A DNA stretch of 64,000 nt from assembly GCF_021603645.1 (NCBI RefSeq), contig NZ_BQHJ01000008.1:248001-312000 (forward strand), given 5' to 3'. The translations under genes were made by a program, and so were the position numbers. Source of the DNA: Pseudomonas pseudonitroreducens. GTDB taxonomy: Bacteria; Pseudomonadota; Gammaproteobacteria; Pseudomonadales; Pseudomonadaceae. The notes below the pieces were generated by a model that worked only from the letters and a program-made list of their open reading frames with translations, made no database searches and had not been told where the DNA came from. Positions 53,304-61,244 of this stretch are shown here, piece after piece (position 1 is the first letter of the stretch; each line of letters starts with the position of its first letter).

Positions 53304-54161
53304 CTACTCAGCCGCTTTGACGTAATAGCCGACAGCGATCAAGTAGGGCCCAACCACTCGATAGTAAGTGTGCTTGGGCTCCACCAGACGGGTCACCGGA
53401 TTGGGCCACAGGTACTCCAAAGCACCTTCGCTGTCGTGCGCAGCCGACTTCAAGAACGTGATGCCGACCGGCAGACCGTGTGGGTCCTTGACCCGGCGGA
53501 AATCCGTTCCAACGAGACGTCGGTTGTAACCGTGAGCCACGTAATTCGAAGTACGCATGTCGACCGCGAATACGTACAAATCATCCTCCAAGAACGCCAG
53601 GCTCTGCGCGTTTATGGCTGCAAATGTTTCCGATGGGGAGTTGGCAACTGCTATCGCCGCTTTCTCCAGGAGCGCCCGAGCGCTTGCCGGAGAGGCTTTG
53701 GAAATGAAGTATCCAGCTGCCAGCAGCTTGTCATCGACACGCTGGAAGAAAACTTTCTTACGCTCGACTCGACCTGTTTGCCAGTTCTTCCAGTGATACT
53801 CGGCCTCCTGTATTCCCTGCCCCTCAGCGACACGCAGCGCCTGTTGGAATGACAGCGCCAAATCAGCCGGCAGGCCGTCTATCACTCGCGTACCGATCAT
53901 ACTGGCCGAAGGGCCACCGCTGGCCAGCATCACCCCATGGGTGTCGATCACATAGACGTAGTAAGGTCCACGCACAAAGGGGCCTTGGCGGCTGAATACA
54001 GGTAACGCCCGCTCCTTGTTCGCGCGGTAGTAGTCCACGGCGTCATTCAAGAGCGCTTTAGCCTGCACATCATCATTGTCGTAGCCACTGGCAGCCGCCC
54101 AGGCGCCGTTAGCTAGTACCCCCCAAAGAACCATCATCCAAAGGAGTCGCATACACCTCAT
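53304..54161 (-). CDS. Secreted Cache-domain protein
   Basis: A protein of about 285 residues with a signal peptide (RLLWMMVLWGVLANGAWA) and a periplasmic region with two Cache-like (PAS-like sensor) units, centred on YYVYVIDTHGVMLASGG and LYVFAVDMRTSNYVAHG. There is no transmembrane anchor after it and no signalling domain, so it is a sensor or binding module on its own. The start could be ATG 54179, 54161 or 54152; 54161 has the better upstream GAGA. It faces the rubredoxin reductase gene. Ligand and partner unknown. Confidence 0.7.
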   Translation of the reverse strand: MRCMRLLWMMVLWGVLANGAWAAASGYDNDDVQAKALLNDAVDYYRANKERALPVFSRQGPFVRGPYYVYVIDTHGVMLASGGPSASMIGTRVIDGLPADLALSFQQALRVAEGQGIQEAEYHWKNWQTGRVERKKVFFQRVDDKLLAAGYFISKASPASARALLEKAAIAVANSPSETFAAINAQSLAFLEDDLYVFAVDMRTSNYVAHGYNRRLVGTDFRRVKDPHGLPVGITFLKSAAHDSEGALEYLWPNPVTRLVEPKHTYYRVVGPYLIAVGYYVKAAE

Positions 54162-54478
54162 TTCCCGACATCTCGCCATTGCGATAAAAGTGACATTGTA
54201 TTATTTAACCAGAAAGACCTCCAGACGCTTCCGTCGGGCCATGCGTATGACTCACATAGGCAATGATGATTTGGCCTTGGAGAATTACGAGGGCAATGCT
54301 CGGTCCAGGAGCACTTTAGCGTTTCTCGATCGACTCAATAACTGACTATTTGTCTGTTTTCTCTTGATGATTGGGCGTGCAGGAGGTAAGGTCCAACATC
54401 GCATACAACAACAACCCGAAGCAGCCGGGGCTGGGTTCCCCCCCTTCCGGCAACCGTCTTGAGCGATGGAGATTAAGC
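54162..54478. other. Intergenic promoter region upstream of the second amidohydrolase
   Basis: A 317-bp stretch between the divergent Cache protein gene and the amidohydrolase. It contains operator copy L at 54339-54359 and a GGAG ribosome site just before ATG 54479. No other feature is recognised. Confidence 0.55.
54339..54359. promoter_or_regulatory. Cluster operator, copy L
   Basis: TAACTG-N9-CTGTTT, with inner bases giving TAACTGAC on the left. It is 120 bp upstream of the amidohydrolase start codon and is the rightmost copy in the window. Confidence 0.6.
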
Positions 54479-55813
54479 ATGAAAGTCGAAGATCTCATTC
54501 TTGTCAGCGTCGACGACCACATCGTCGAGCCGCCAACCATGTTCGAGCAGCACCTGACCACTGCCCAGAAAGCGTTCGCTCCCAAGGTGCTCAAAGACAA
54601 GAATGGCGCCGACTACTGGCTGTTCGAGGGTCGCCGCGCCGGCAACATTGGCCTGAACGCCGTAGTAGGCCGCCTGCGTGAAGAATATGGCTGCGAGCCG
54701 ATCTCATTCGACCAGATGCGTAAAGGCGCTTGGGACATCCACGCGCGCATCGACGACATGAACGCCAATGGCCTGCTGGCTTCGCTGAACTTCCCTAGCG
54801 TGGTGACCTTTGACGGTAGCCTGTTCCATCAGTTCGACAATAAACAGAACGCCCTGACTCTGCTGCAGGCCTATAACGACTGGCACATCGATGAATGGTG
54901 CGGCAGCTATCCAGGCCGCAATATTCCCAACGCGATAGTCCCCTACTGGGACATCAATGCCACTGTTGCAGAGATTAAACGTGTTGTAGCCAAGGGTTGC
55001 CACGCCATCTCCTTCTCTGACAACCCCTCGCTCAAAGGCCAGCCAAGCATCCACGATCCGCACTGGGAGCCGCTGTGGAAGGTCTGCGCAGAAAACAAGG
55101 TGGTCATCAATATTCATATCGGCTCTGGAGCCCAAGCTCCGCATGCCTCGATGAATTCGCCAATCGACGCGTGGATCATCACGATGCCAATCTCCATCGT
55201 GAACTCAGCAGCGGATTGGCTGCACCTGAAGGCACTTCAGCGTTACCCAGACCTGAAGATCTCGCTCTCCGAAGGTGGCATCGGTTGGATTCCCTACTTT
55301 CTGGAACGCGCCGACTTTGTCCATGAGCACCATCGCGCATGGACCTATGCAGACTTTGGTGGCAAAAAGCCGAGCGAAGTATTCCGTGAGCATTTCCAGA
55401 CCTGCTTTATCGATGACGTGTTCGGCCTGAAGAACCTCGACGATATCGGTGAAGATAACGTCGCCTATGAGTGCGACTATCCGCACTCCGATACGGTGTG
55501 GCCGGAGTCGGCAGACATGCTGCTCAATTCTCTTAAGAACCTTTCCCCCACCGCTGTCGACAAGATCACCCACGGCAACGCCCTGCGTCTGTACAACTTT
55601 GACGCCTTCGGCAAGATGGGTGGTCGTGACAAGTGCACTGTCGGCGCACTGCGTGCCCTTGCGCAAGATGTCGACACCGCAGCCAAGTCGTACGGCGGCC
55701 CGGCTCCGTTGGCGGAAGGCGAAGTGCGTCGTCGCGTGACCTCCGGAGACATCATCAAGATGTTCACCGCAGTGGCAAAGGAAGACGGCAAAATCATGGC
55801 CGAAGAAGCCTGA
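54479..55813 (+). CDS. Amidohydrolase-2 family metal-dependent hydrolase
   Basis: A 444-residue ACMSD-like TIM-barrel hydrolase. VSVDDHIVEPPTMF (about 9-22) is the N-terminal metal motif, VINIHIGSG supplies a mid-barrel His and ECDYPHSDTVWPE the C-terminal Asp. The start at 54479 has GGAG at 8 nt; a longer frame from 54371 covers the promoter region. It resembles the 399-residue protein at 31941 in design but is longer by a C-terminal tail of about 45 residues. The actual reaction is unknown; ring hydrolysis or decarboxylation of a CoA ester or acid is possible. Confidence 0.86.
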   Translation: MKVEDLILVSVDDHIVEPPTMFEQHLTTAQKAFAPKVLKDKNGADYWLFEGRRAGNIGLNAVVGRLREEYGCEPISFDQMRKGAWDIHARIDDMNANGLLASLNFPSVVTFDGSLFHQFDNKQNALTLLQAYNDWHIDEWCGSYPGRNIPNAIVPYWDINATVAEIKRVVAKGCHAISFSDNPSLKGQPSIHDPHWEPLWKVCAENKVVINIHIGSGAQAPHASMNSPIDAWIITMPISIVNSAADWLHLKALQRYPDLKISLSEGGIGWIPYFLERADFVHEHHRAWTYADFGGKKPSEVFREHFQTCFIDDVFGLKNLDDIGEDNVAYECDYPHSDTVWPESADMLLNSLKNLSPTAVDKITHGNALRLYNFDAFGKMGGRDKCTVGALRALAQDVDTAAKSYGGPAPLAEGEVRRRVTSGDIIKMFTAVAKEDGKIMAEEA

Positions 55814-55858
55814 TACCTAGGAGATCTTGGATCTCCAGGATCTCTGAATTGCCCATTG

Positions 55859-55889
55859 AAACGACCGCCCATTTGGGCGGTCGTTTGCT
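55859..55889. terminator. Bidirectional terminator
   Basis: A 12-bp perfect stem (AAACGACCGCCC at 55859-55870 with its complement at 55875-55886) and an ATTT loop. It lies between the convergent amidohydrolase and aldo/keto reductase genes. Confidence 0.85.
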
Positions 55890-55890
55890 T

Positions 55891-56919
55891 TCACCCCTTG
55901 AGGTCTATTCGCTGGGCGAAACCCGCCGATAGTAGCTCGCGGTATTTCAACAGATACGACTGCGGATAACGCACTAGCGGCTCTCCAATTTTCCCCAATT
56001 CAGCCAGCGTTTCCTGATCCAACGTGAACTCTAGACAACCAAGATTATCCTCCAGTTGTGCCAGAGTGCGCGCCCCGACCAGGGGGATGGTGCCGGGGCT
56101 CGCGCGCAGCCAATTCAGCGCCACTTGAGAAGGGCTACGGCCAAGCCGGCTGGCTACCTCCACGACCCTTCGCGCAACCCGTATTCCGTGTTCGCCAATG
56201 TCGCCCAGACTGGCGACATCCAGGCGCTGGCGTCCAGCTTGGCGCTGCGGATCGGAATATTTTCCGCTCAGCAGGCCCCCTGCAAGAGGCGACCAAGCGG
56301 TAATACCCATGCCGAAATCATGGGCCATCGGCAGCAATTCCTGCTCGACCGAGCGCTCTATCAGGTTGTATTCCGCCTGCAGCGCAATAAATGCTGCCTG
56401 CCCCATGGCCCGCGCCTGCATATTGCACTTTGCCACGACCCAAGCCGGGGCGTTAGATATGCCCAGGTAAAGAACCTTGCCTTGATGCACAAGGTCATCC
56501 AGCGCTCGCATCGTCTCTTCGGCAGGAGTGAGATCATCCCAGGCATGCACCCAGAGCAGGTCGAGATATTCAGTGCCCAGCCGGCTTAAGCTGGACTCAA
56601 CTGATCGACGTAAACTCTTGCGATGATTACCAGCCAGATTCGGATCGCGACTGCCGGGCAACGCCAGGGAATACTTACTGGCGATCACCATCTCATCGCG
56701 ATGCGATGTAACCAATCTGCCCAACACTTCCTCGGAGCGACTTTGTGCATAGATCTCATTGGCAGTATCGAGGAAGTTGCCACCCGCATCGCGGAAGCGT
56801 GCGTAGATGGAGCGAGCCTCAGACTCGTCACTCCCCCAACCGGTATTGCCAAAGGTCATGGTTCCCAAGCAAAGCTCGGAAACCCGCAATCCTGAACGGC
56901 CTAACAGCTTGTAGCGCAT
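55891..56919 (-). CDS. Aldo/keto reductase
   Basis: A 342-residue NADPH-dependent AKR of the Tas/YghZ-like group. The catalytic tetrad is D51 in FLDTAN, Y57 in NEIYAQS, K82 in IASKYS and H125 in LLWVHAWD. The start at 56919 follows an AGAGGA site; the longer frame from 57009 has none. The terminator at 55859 ends its transcript. It lies outside the operator-bearing part; a general carbonyl reductase role is likely. Confidence 0.9.
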   Translation of the reverse strand: MRYKLLGRSGLRVSELCLGTMTFGNTGWGSDESEARSIYARFRDAGGNFLDTANEIYAQSRSEEVLGRLVTSHRDEMVIASKYSLALPGSRDPNLAGNHRKSLRRSVESSLSRLGTEYLDLLWVHAWDDLTPAEETMRALDDLVHQGKVLYLGISNAPAWVVAKCNMQARAMGQAAFIALQAEYNLIERSVEQELLPMAHDFGMGITAWSPLAGGLLSGKYSDPQRQAGRQRLDVASLGDIGEHGIRVARRVVEVASRLGRSPSQVALNWLRASPGTIPLVGARTLAQLEDNLGCLEFTLDQETLAELGKIGEPLVRYPQSYLLKYRELLSAGFAQRIDLKG

Positions 56920-57027
56920 GATTGATCCTCTAAAGGCCACGCGACTAGTCTGAATCCCGAAATGACACGCGGGGCCAATCCTAACGGCTCGGCCCCGCGC
57001 TACAGACATCAGAAAAGGTGCGGCGTT

Positions 57028-57972
57028 TTACAACGCGCCGGCCAACTCCGGCACGGCTTCGAACAGATCGGCGACCAGGCCGTAGTCGGCGACCTGGAAG
57101 ATCGGCGCCTCTTCGTCCTTGTTGATCGCAACGATCACTTTCGAATCCTTCATGCCCGCCAGGTGCTGGATGGCGCCGGAGATACCAACGGCCACGTACA
57201 GCTGCGGAGCAACGATCTTGCCGGTCTGGCCGACCTGCATGTCATTCGGCACGAAGCCGGCGTCGACCGCGGCGCGGGACGCACCGACGGCAGCGCCCAG
57301 CTTGTCAGCCAGGGAGTAGAGGATCTTGAAGTTGTCGCCATTGCCCATGCCGCGGCCGCCGGATACGACGATCTTGGCAGCGGTCAGTTCCGGACGGTCG
57401 GACTTGGCCAGCTCTTCGCCGACAAAGGCGGACTTGCCGGCATCGGCCGGGCCGGAAACAGCTTCAACAGCGGCGGAGCCACCTTCGGCAGCAACGGCGT
57501 CGAAGCCGGTGCCACGCACGGTGATCACTTTCACGGCAGCCGAGGACTGCACGGTAGCGATGGCGTTACCGGCATAGATCGGGCGCTTGAAGGTGTCGGC
57601 GCTGACCACTTCGATGATTTCGGAGATCTGGTCGACGTCCAGCAGGGCGGCGACGCGCGGCAGGAAGTTCTTACCGTTGGTGGTGGCCGGAGCCAGCACG
57701 TGGCTGTAACCCTTGCCAAGCTCAGCGACCAGCGAAGCGACGTTCTCCGGCAGCTGGTGAGCGTAGGCAACGTTGTCGGCGACCAGCACCTTGGCAACAC
57801 CAGCGATCTTGGCAGCGGCTTCAGCCACTCCACCGACGTTCTGGCCAGCGATCAGGACAGCGATGTCACCACCAATCTTCTGCGCGGCAGCGACAGTGTT
57901 CAGAGTGGCAGCGCCCAGTGCGCCGTCTGCTTTTCCAGAGGAAGTGTGCTCAGCGATTACCAGAATAGCCAT
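57028..57972 (-). CDS. etfA: Electron transfer flavoprotein alpha subunit
   Basis: A 314-residue FAD-binding alpha subunit. The C-terminal FAD region is clear: [33 protein letters not shown] and [22 protein letters not shown]. It accepts electrons, with EtfB, from acyl-CoA dehydrogenases and passes them to ETF:quinone oxidoreductase. Start and the etfB stop share one base (TGATG), so the two are coupled. It is the electron sink for the three acyl-CoA dehydrogenases of the window, although probably a housekeeping gene. Confidence 0.97.
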   Translation of the reverse strand: MAILVIAEHTSSGKADGALGAATLNTVAAAQKIGGDIAVLIAGQNVGGVAEAAAKIAGVAKVLVADNVAYAHQLPENVASLVAELGKGYSHVLAPATTNGKNFLPRVAALLDVDQISEIIEVVSADTFKRPIYAGNAIATVQSSAAVKVITVRGTGFDAVAAEGGSAAVEAVSGPADAGKSAFVGEELAKSDRPELTAAKIVVSGGRGMGNGDNFKILYSLADKLGAAVGASRAAVDAGFVPNDMQVGQTGKIVAPQLYVAVGISGAIQHLAGMKDSKVIVAINKDEEAPIFQVADYGLVADLFEAVPELAGAL

Positions 57973-58721
57973 CAGATTACTTTCGCCTCGTTCTTCAGTT
58001 TCTCGACCAGTTCGGCAACGGACTTGACCTTGATGCCAGCGCTACGGGCAGCCGGAGCTTCGACTTTCACGGTCTTCACGGTGGAAGCGGTGGAAACGCC
58101 CAGGGCGTCCGGGGTCACCACGTCCAGCGGCTTCTTCTTCGCTTTCATGATGTTGGGCAGCGACGCGTAGCGCGGCTCGTTCAGGCGCAGGTCGGTGGTG
58201 ACGATTGCCGGCAGGTTCAGGGCAACGGTCTGCAGGCCGCCGTCGATTTCACGGGTGACGTTGACCTTGTCGCCAGCAACTTCGACCTTGGAGGCGAAGG
58301 TGCCTTGCGCGTAGCCGGTCAGCGCGGCCAGCATCTGGCCGGTCTGGTTGTTGTCGCTGTCGATGGCCTGCTTGCCGAGGATGACCAGCTGCGGCTGCTC
58401 TTTGTCGACCAGGGCTTTCAGCGACTTGGCGATGGCCAGGGAGCTCAGTTCTTCGTTGGTTTCAACGAGGATGGCGCGATCAGCACCCAGAGCCAGCGCG
58501 GTACGCAGTTGCTCCTGGGCAGCGGTCGGGCCGACGGAGACCGTGACGATTTCGGTGACCACACCCTTCTCTTTCAGGCGAACAGCCTCTTCCACGGCGA
58601 TTTCGCAGAAGGGGTTGAGGGCCATTTTTACGTTGGCGAGATCGACGCCGGAGTTGTCCGCCTTGACGCGGACCTTCACGTTGTAGTCGACCACGCGCTT
58701 CACAGCGACCAGTGCTTTCAT
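57972..58721 (-). CDS. etfB: Electron transfer flavoprotein beta subunit
   Basis: A 249-residue AMP-binding beta subunit. [19 protein letters not shown] opens the protein, the [16 protein letters not shown] helix follows, and the recognition segment [20 protein letters not shown] is the etfB signature. ATG 58721 is the homologous start; the frame from 58802 extends into the promoter. An AT-rich region with a short inverted repeat (AATAAC-N9-GTTATT) lies about 110 bp upstream. Confidence 0.97.
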   Translation of the reverse strand: MKALVAVKRVVDYNVKVRVKADNSGVDLANVKMALNPFCEIAVEEAVRLKEKGVVTEIVTVSVGPTAAQEQLRTALALGADRAILVETNEELSSLAIAKSLKALVDKEQPQLVILGKQAIDSDNNQTGQMLAALTGYAQGTFASKVEVAGDKVNVTREIDGGLQTVALNLPAIVTTDLRLNEPRYASLPNIMKAKKKPLDVVTPDALGVSTASTVKTVKVEAPAARSAGIKVKSVAELVEKLKNEAKVI

Positions 58722-59023
58722 AGGGACTCCCTCAGGAGAGCAAGTAGGAACCCGGACCTGCCGGACACACGAAGTGCTGCAGAGCAGACAGCACCGTTGC
58801 ACGGGAACAACAAGAGTCGCCCGCTAGTTGACAATAACTGAAAGAATGTTATTTTTCCATCGCCGACCTTGAAGTACCGACGCACAACAGACGGCGGTTA
58901 TGGCGGCCCTTTTTGTAGGAGCAGGCTGAGCGGCCGGGAATCAGGTGGTCACCCAGAACCGGTGCTGCTCCTACCCTTTATCGATGGCGATACCCGCGCC
59001 TTTGATGGCGCCAGGAGTGAACC
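58722..59023. other. Intergenic region between etfB and a small ORF
   Basis: A 302-bp stretch that holds the etfB promoter, the short AATAAC/GTTATT repeat around 58829-58850 and the intergenic inverted repeat at 58915-58974. No gene is seen in it. Confidence 0.6.
58915..58974. repeat. REP-like intergenic inverted repeat
   Basis: Arms GTAGGAGCAG (58915-58924) and CTGCTCCTAC (58965-58974) are perfect complements around 40 nt. The GTAGGAGC core is that of repetitive extragenic palindromes common in Pseudomonas genomes. Only one copy is in this window. Confidence 0.55.
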
Positions 59024-59311
59024 ATGCTGACGTCCTATCTGACTCTCATGCATGCAGCAGAAGAGAATGGTCTTCCTTGCCCGAAACTGGATGCCAGTCA
59101 GACTCAAGAGCTGATCGCATTGCTGATGGCCCCTCCCGCGTTCGAGGAGCCTGCGCTCTATGAGCTTTTGAGAGACCGGGTGGATTCAGCGCCAAGCGAA
59201 GCGTCATACATCAAAAGGTCATTTCTCGAAGCAGTAGTTGATGGAAATATCTCGTGCCCGCTCATTGGGAAAGACAGTGCCTCGGACTTACTAGCTAAGA
59301 TGAATAAGTAG
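59024..59311 (+). CDS. Stand-alone aconitase B N-terminal domain-like protein
   Basis: A 95-residue protein resembling only the first ~95 residues of aconitate hydratase B (the HEAT-like N-terminal domain): MLTSYLTLMHAAEENG, LDASQTQELIALL, then NPP-like APPAFEEPALYELL-RDRV, and ASYIKRSFLEAVVDG. The stop after MNK is followed by a terminator hairpin and no aconitase sequence comes after it. It has no Fe-S ligand or active-site residue. It may be a domain relic that is still expressed, or a small regulatory/binding protein. Confidence 0.65.
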   Translation: MLTSYLTLMHAAEENGLPCPKLDASQTQELIALLMAPPAFEEPALYELLRDRVDSAPSEASYIKRSFLEAVVDGNISCPLIGKDSASDLLAKMNK

Positions 59312-59319
59312 CGAGGTTG

Positions 59320-59362
59320 CCCCCTACCCATCCACACGAGGCAGGGGGAATATTGCTTTTTT
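59320..59362 (+). terminator. Rho-independent terminator
   Basis: CCCCCTACC (59320-59328) pairs with GGCAGGGGG (59340-59348) with one mismatch, and a T6 run follows at 59357-59362. It ends the aconitase-B-domain gene. Confidence 0.65.
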
Positions 59363-59412
59363 CGAGAATTATCAGGCGATTCAATGAGAATTGACCGGAA
59401 AGGTTGAAAGTA

Positions 59413-59610
59413 ATGGGTTTGAATCACAAAGATGCGGTACTTGCACTATTATTGGCGGCCCGCATCCATAAAACAGACAATGCAATCAGAGCAACCGCGA
59501 AGCGTTGCATGAAGCAACTGCCACGAGGCAAGCGGGATCTCATTTTCACGGTACTGGATAGCAAAGAACCCTTGAAGCTCATAAATCACATAGCAAAAAA
59601 TTTGCAGTAA
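59413..59610 (+). CDS. Hypothetical small protein
   Basis: A 65-residue Lys/Arg-rich protein (about nine Lys and five Arg) beginning MGLNHKDAVLALLLAAR. I do not recognise it. The ATG at 59413 is preferred to a TTG three codons earlier. It lies between the aconitase-B-domain gene and glcD, is followed by a hairpin, and looks lower in GC than the catabolic genes. Predicted mostly helical and cytoplasmic. It could be a small DNA- or RNA-binding protein but nothing in the sequence proves that. Confidence 0.5.
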   Translation: MGLNHKDAVLALLLAARIHKTDNAIRATAKRCMKQLPRGKRDLIFTVLDSKEPLKLINHIAKNLQ

Positions 59611-59628
59611 GCAGGCGCCGCCTGCTTA
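59608..59628 (+). terminator. Terminator-like hairpin
   Basis: TAAGCAGGC (59608-59616), a GCC loop and the perfect complement to 59628. It overlaps the stop of the small ORF but lacks a clear T run. Confidence 0.5.
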
Positions 59629-59744
59629 TACAGGTTAATGCAGCCCAGCGGTTAATCAGCAGGACAAATACTCGGATTCGACCAACTGAGCCATGACAGC
59701 ACAACTGGTCGGCATCAACACAATAAAAAACAAATGAGCCTGAT

Positions 59745-61244
59745 ATGAACATCCTCTTCGACGAGCACGTTGATGGAGTGTTACCAAGAGTCGATAAATC
59801 TGCATTTCTGACCGAAATATGTGGGCTCTTGCCGGACCTCGATATCCTCCATCGCGAGGAGGATCTCAAACCTTACGAGTGCGACGGCCTGTCTGCCTAT
59901 CGTACAACCCCCATGCTCGTGGCTTTGCCGGAGCGAGTGGAGCAGGTAGAGGCCTTGCTCAAACTATGCCACCAGCGTGGTGTACCAGTTGTGGCTCGTG
60001 GGGCTGGTACGGGTCTATCTGGTGGTGCGCTTCCACTGGAGCAAGGCGTGCTCTTGGTCATGGCCAGGTTCAATCGCATTCTCGAAATTAACCCATCGGG
60101 TCGTAACGCACGCGTGCAGCCCGGTGTGCGTAATCTTGCCATCTCGCAGGCTGCTGCACCTTTTGGCCTTTACTACGCCCCTGACCCATCCTCGCAAATT
60201 GCCTGCTCCATTGGCGGAAATGTGGCTGAGAACGCCGGCGGCGTGCATTGCCTGAAGTACGGCCTCACGGTCCACAACCTGTTGGCGGTGGACATTCTCA
60301 CCGTCGAGGGCGAGCGCCTAACTCTGGGCTCTGATGCCCTTGATAGTCCTGGTTTTGATCTGCTTGCGCTCTTCACTGGATCAGAGGGAATGCTCGGCAT
60401 CGTTACCGAGGTAACTGTAAAACTGTTGCCCAAACAACAGGTAGCCAAGGTCTTGCTGGCTAGTTTTGACTCGGTGGAAAAGGCAGGTCGCGCGGTGGGT
60501 GACATTATTGCCGCAGGCATCATCCCAGGCGGTCTCGAGATGATGGACAACTTAGCGATTCGTGCTGCAGAGGACTTTATCCATGCTGGCTATCCGGTGG
60601 ACGCAGAGGCCATTTTGCTCTGCGAGCTGGATGGCGTAGAGGCGGATGTACACGATGAGTGTGAGCGAGTAAGCCAAGTGCTCGAAGCAGCAGGAGCAAC
60701 CGAAGTACGACTGGCTCGAGATGAGGATGAGCGAGTGCGTTTCTGGGCTGGCCGAAAGAATGCTTTCCCTGCGGTTGGTCGGATATCTCCTGATTACTAC
60801 TGCATGGACGGGACTATCCCTCGACGCGAGCTACCGGGAGTGCTCCGCGGCATTGCTGAGCTTTCCGCAAAATATGACTTAAGGGTGGCCAACGTCTTTC
60901 ACGCCGGCGACGGCAATATGCACCCTTTGATTTTATTCGATGCCAACCACCCCGGCGAGTTGGAACGCGCCGAGGCCCTTGGAGGAAAGATTCTCGAACT
61001 CTGCGTAGCGGTGGGTGGAAGCATCACCGGTGAGCACGGAGTAGGACGCGAGAAAATTAATCAGATGTGCGCGCAATTCAACGCGGACGAGATCACTGTA
61101 TTTCACGCAGTAAAGGCGGCCTTCGATTCCACTGGGTTGCTTAACCCTGGCAAAAATATCCCTACCCTTCACCGCTGCGCTGAGTTTGGAGCAATGCATG
61201 TGCACATGGGGAAGTTGCCCTTCCCAGAACTGGAGCGCTTCTGA
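59745..61244 (+). CDS. glcD: Glycolate oxidase subunit GlcD
   Basis: A 499-residue FAD-linked subunit of membrane-associated glycolate dehydrogenase, oxidising glycolate to glyoxylate. The FAD-binding segment VVARGAGTGLSGGALP lies near residue 90, GGNVAENAGGVHCLKYG follows, and the C-terminal oxidase domain contains VFHAGDGNMHP and GEHGVGREK. It starts the operon glcDEF-glcG; its stop overlaps the glcE start (TGATG). The gene looks less GC-rich than the catabolic cluster. Confidence 0.96.
   Translation: MNILFDEHVDGVLPRVDKSAFLTEICGLLPDLDILHREEDLKPYECDGLSAYRTTPMLVALPERVEQVEALLKLCHQRGVPVVARGAGTGLSGGALPLEQGVLLVMARFNRILEINPSGRNARVQPGVRNLAISQAAAPFGLYYAPDPSSQIACSIGGNVAENAGGVHCLKYGLTVHNLLAVDILTVEGERLTLGSDALDSPGFDLLALFTGSEGMLGIVTEVTVKLLPKQQVAKVLLASFDSVEKAGRAVGDIIAAGIIPGGLEMMDNLAIRAAEDFIHAGYPVDAEAILLCELDGVEADVHDECERVSQVLEAAGATEVRLARDEDERVRFWAGRKNAFPAVGRISPDYYCMDGTIPRRELPGVLRGIAELSAKYDLRVANVFHAGDGNMHPLILFDANHPGELERAEALGGKILELCVAVGGSITGEHGVGREKINQMCAQFNADEITVFHAVKAAFDSTGLLNPGKNIPTLHRCAEFGAMHVHMGKLPFPELERF

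Noticed and set aside
56962-58170. A 402-codon plus-strand open frame opposite etfA/etfB
   Set aside because: It is antisense to two highly conserved genes and its length comes from GC-rich codon structure. Its translation is Gly/Asp/His-rich with no family resemblance.
58829-58850. An inverted repeat AATAAC-N9-GTTATT upstream of etfB as another cluster operator
   Set aside because: It contains TAACTG, but the right half lacks CAGTTA at the common spacing, and etfAB is likely a housekeeping operon.
59320-59348. The C-run and G-run hairpin as part of a CRISPR or attenuator
   Set aside because: It is a single hairpin followed by a T run, which a terminator explains; no repeat array exists.
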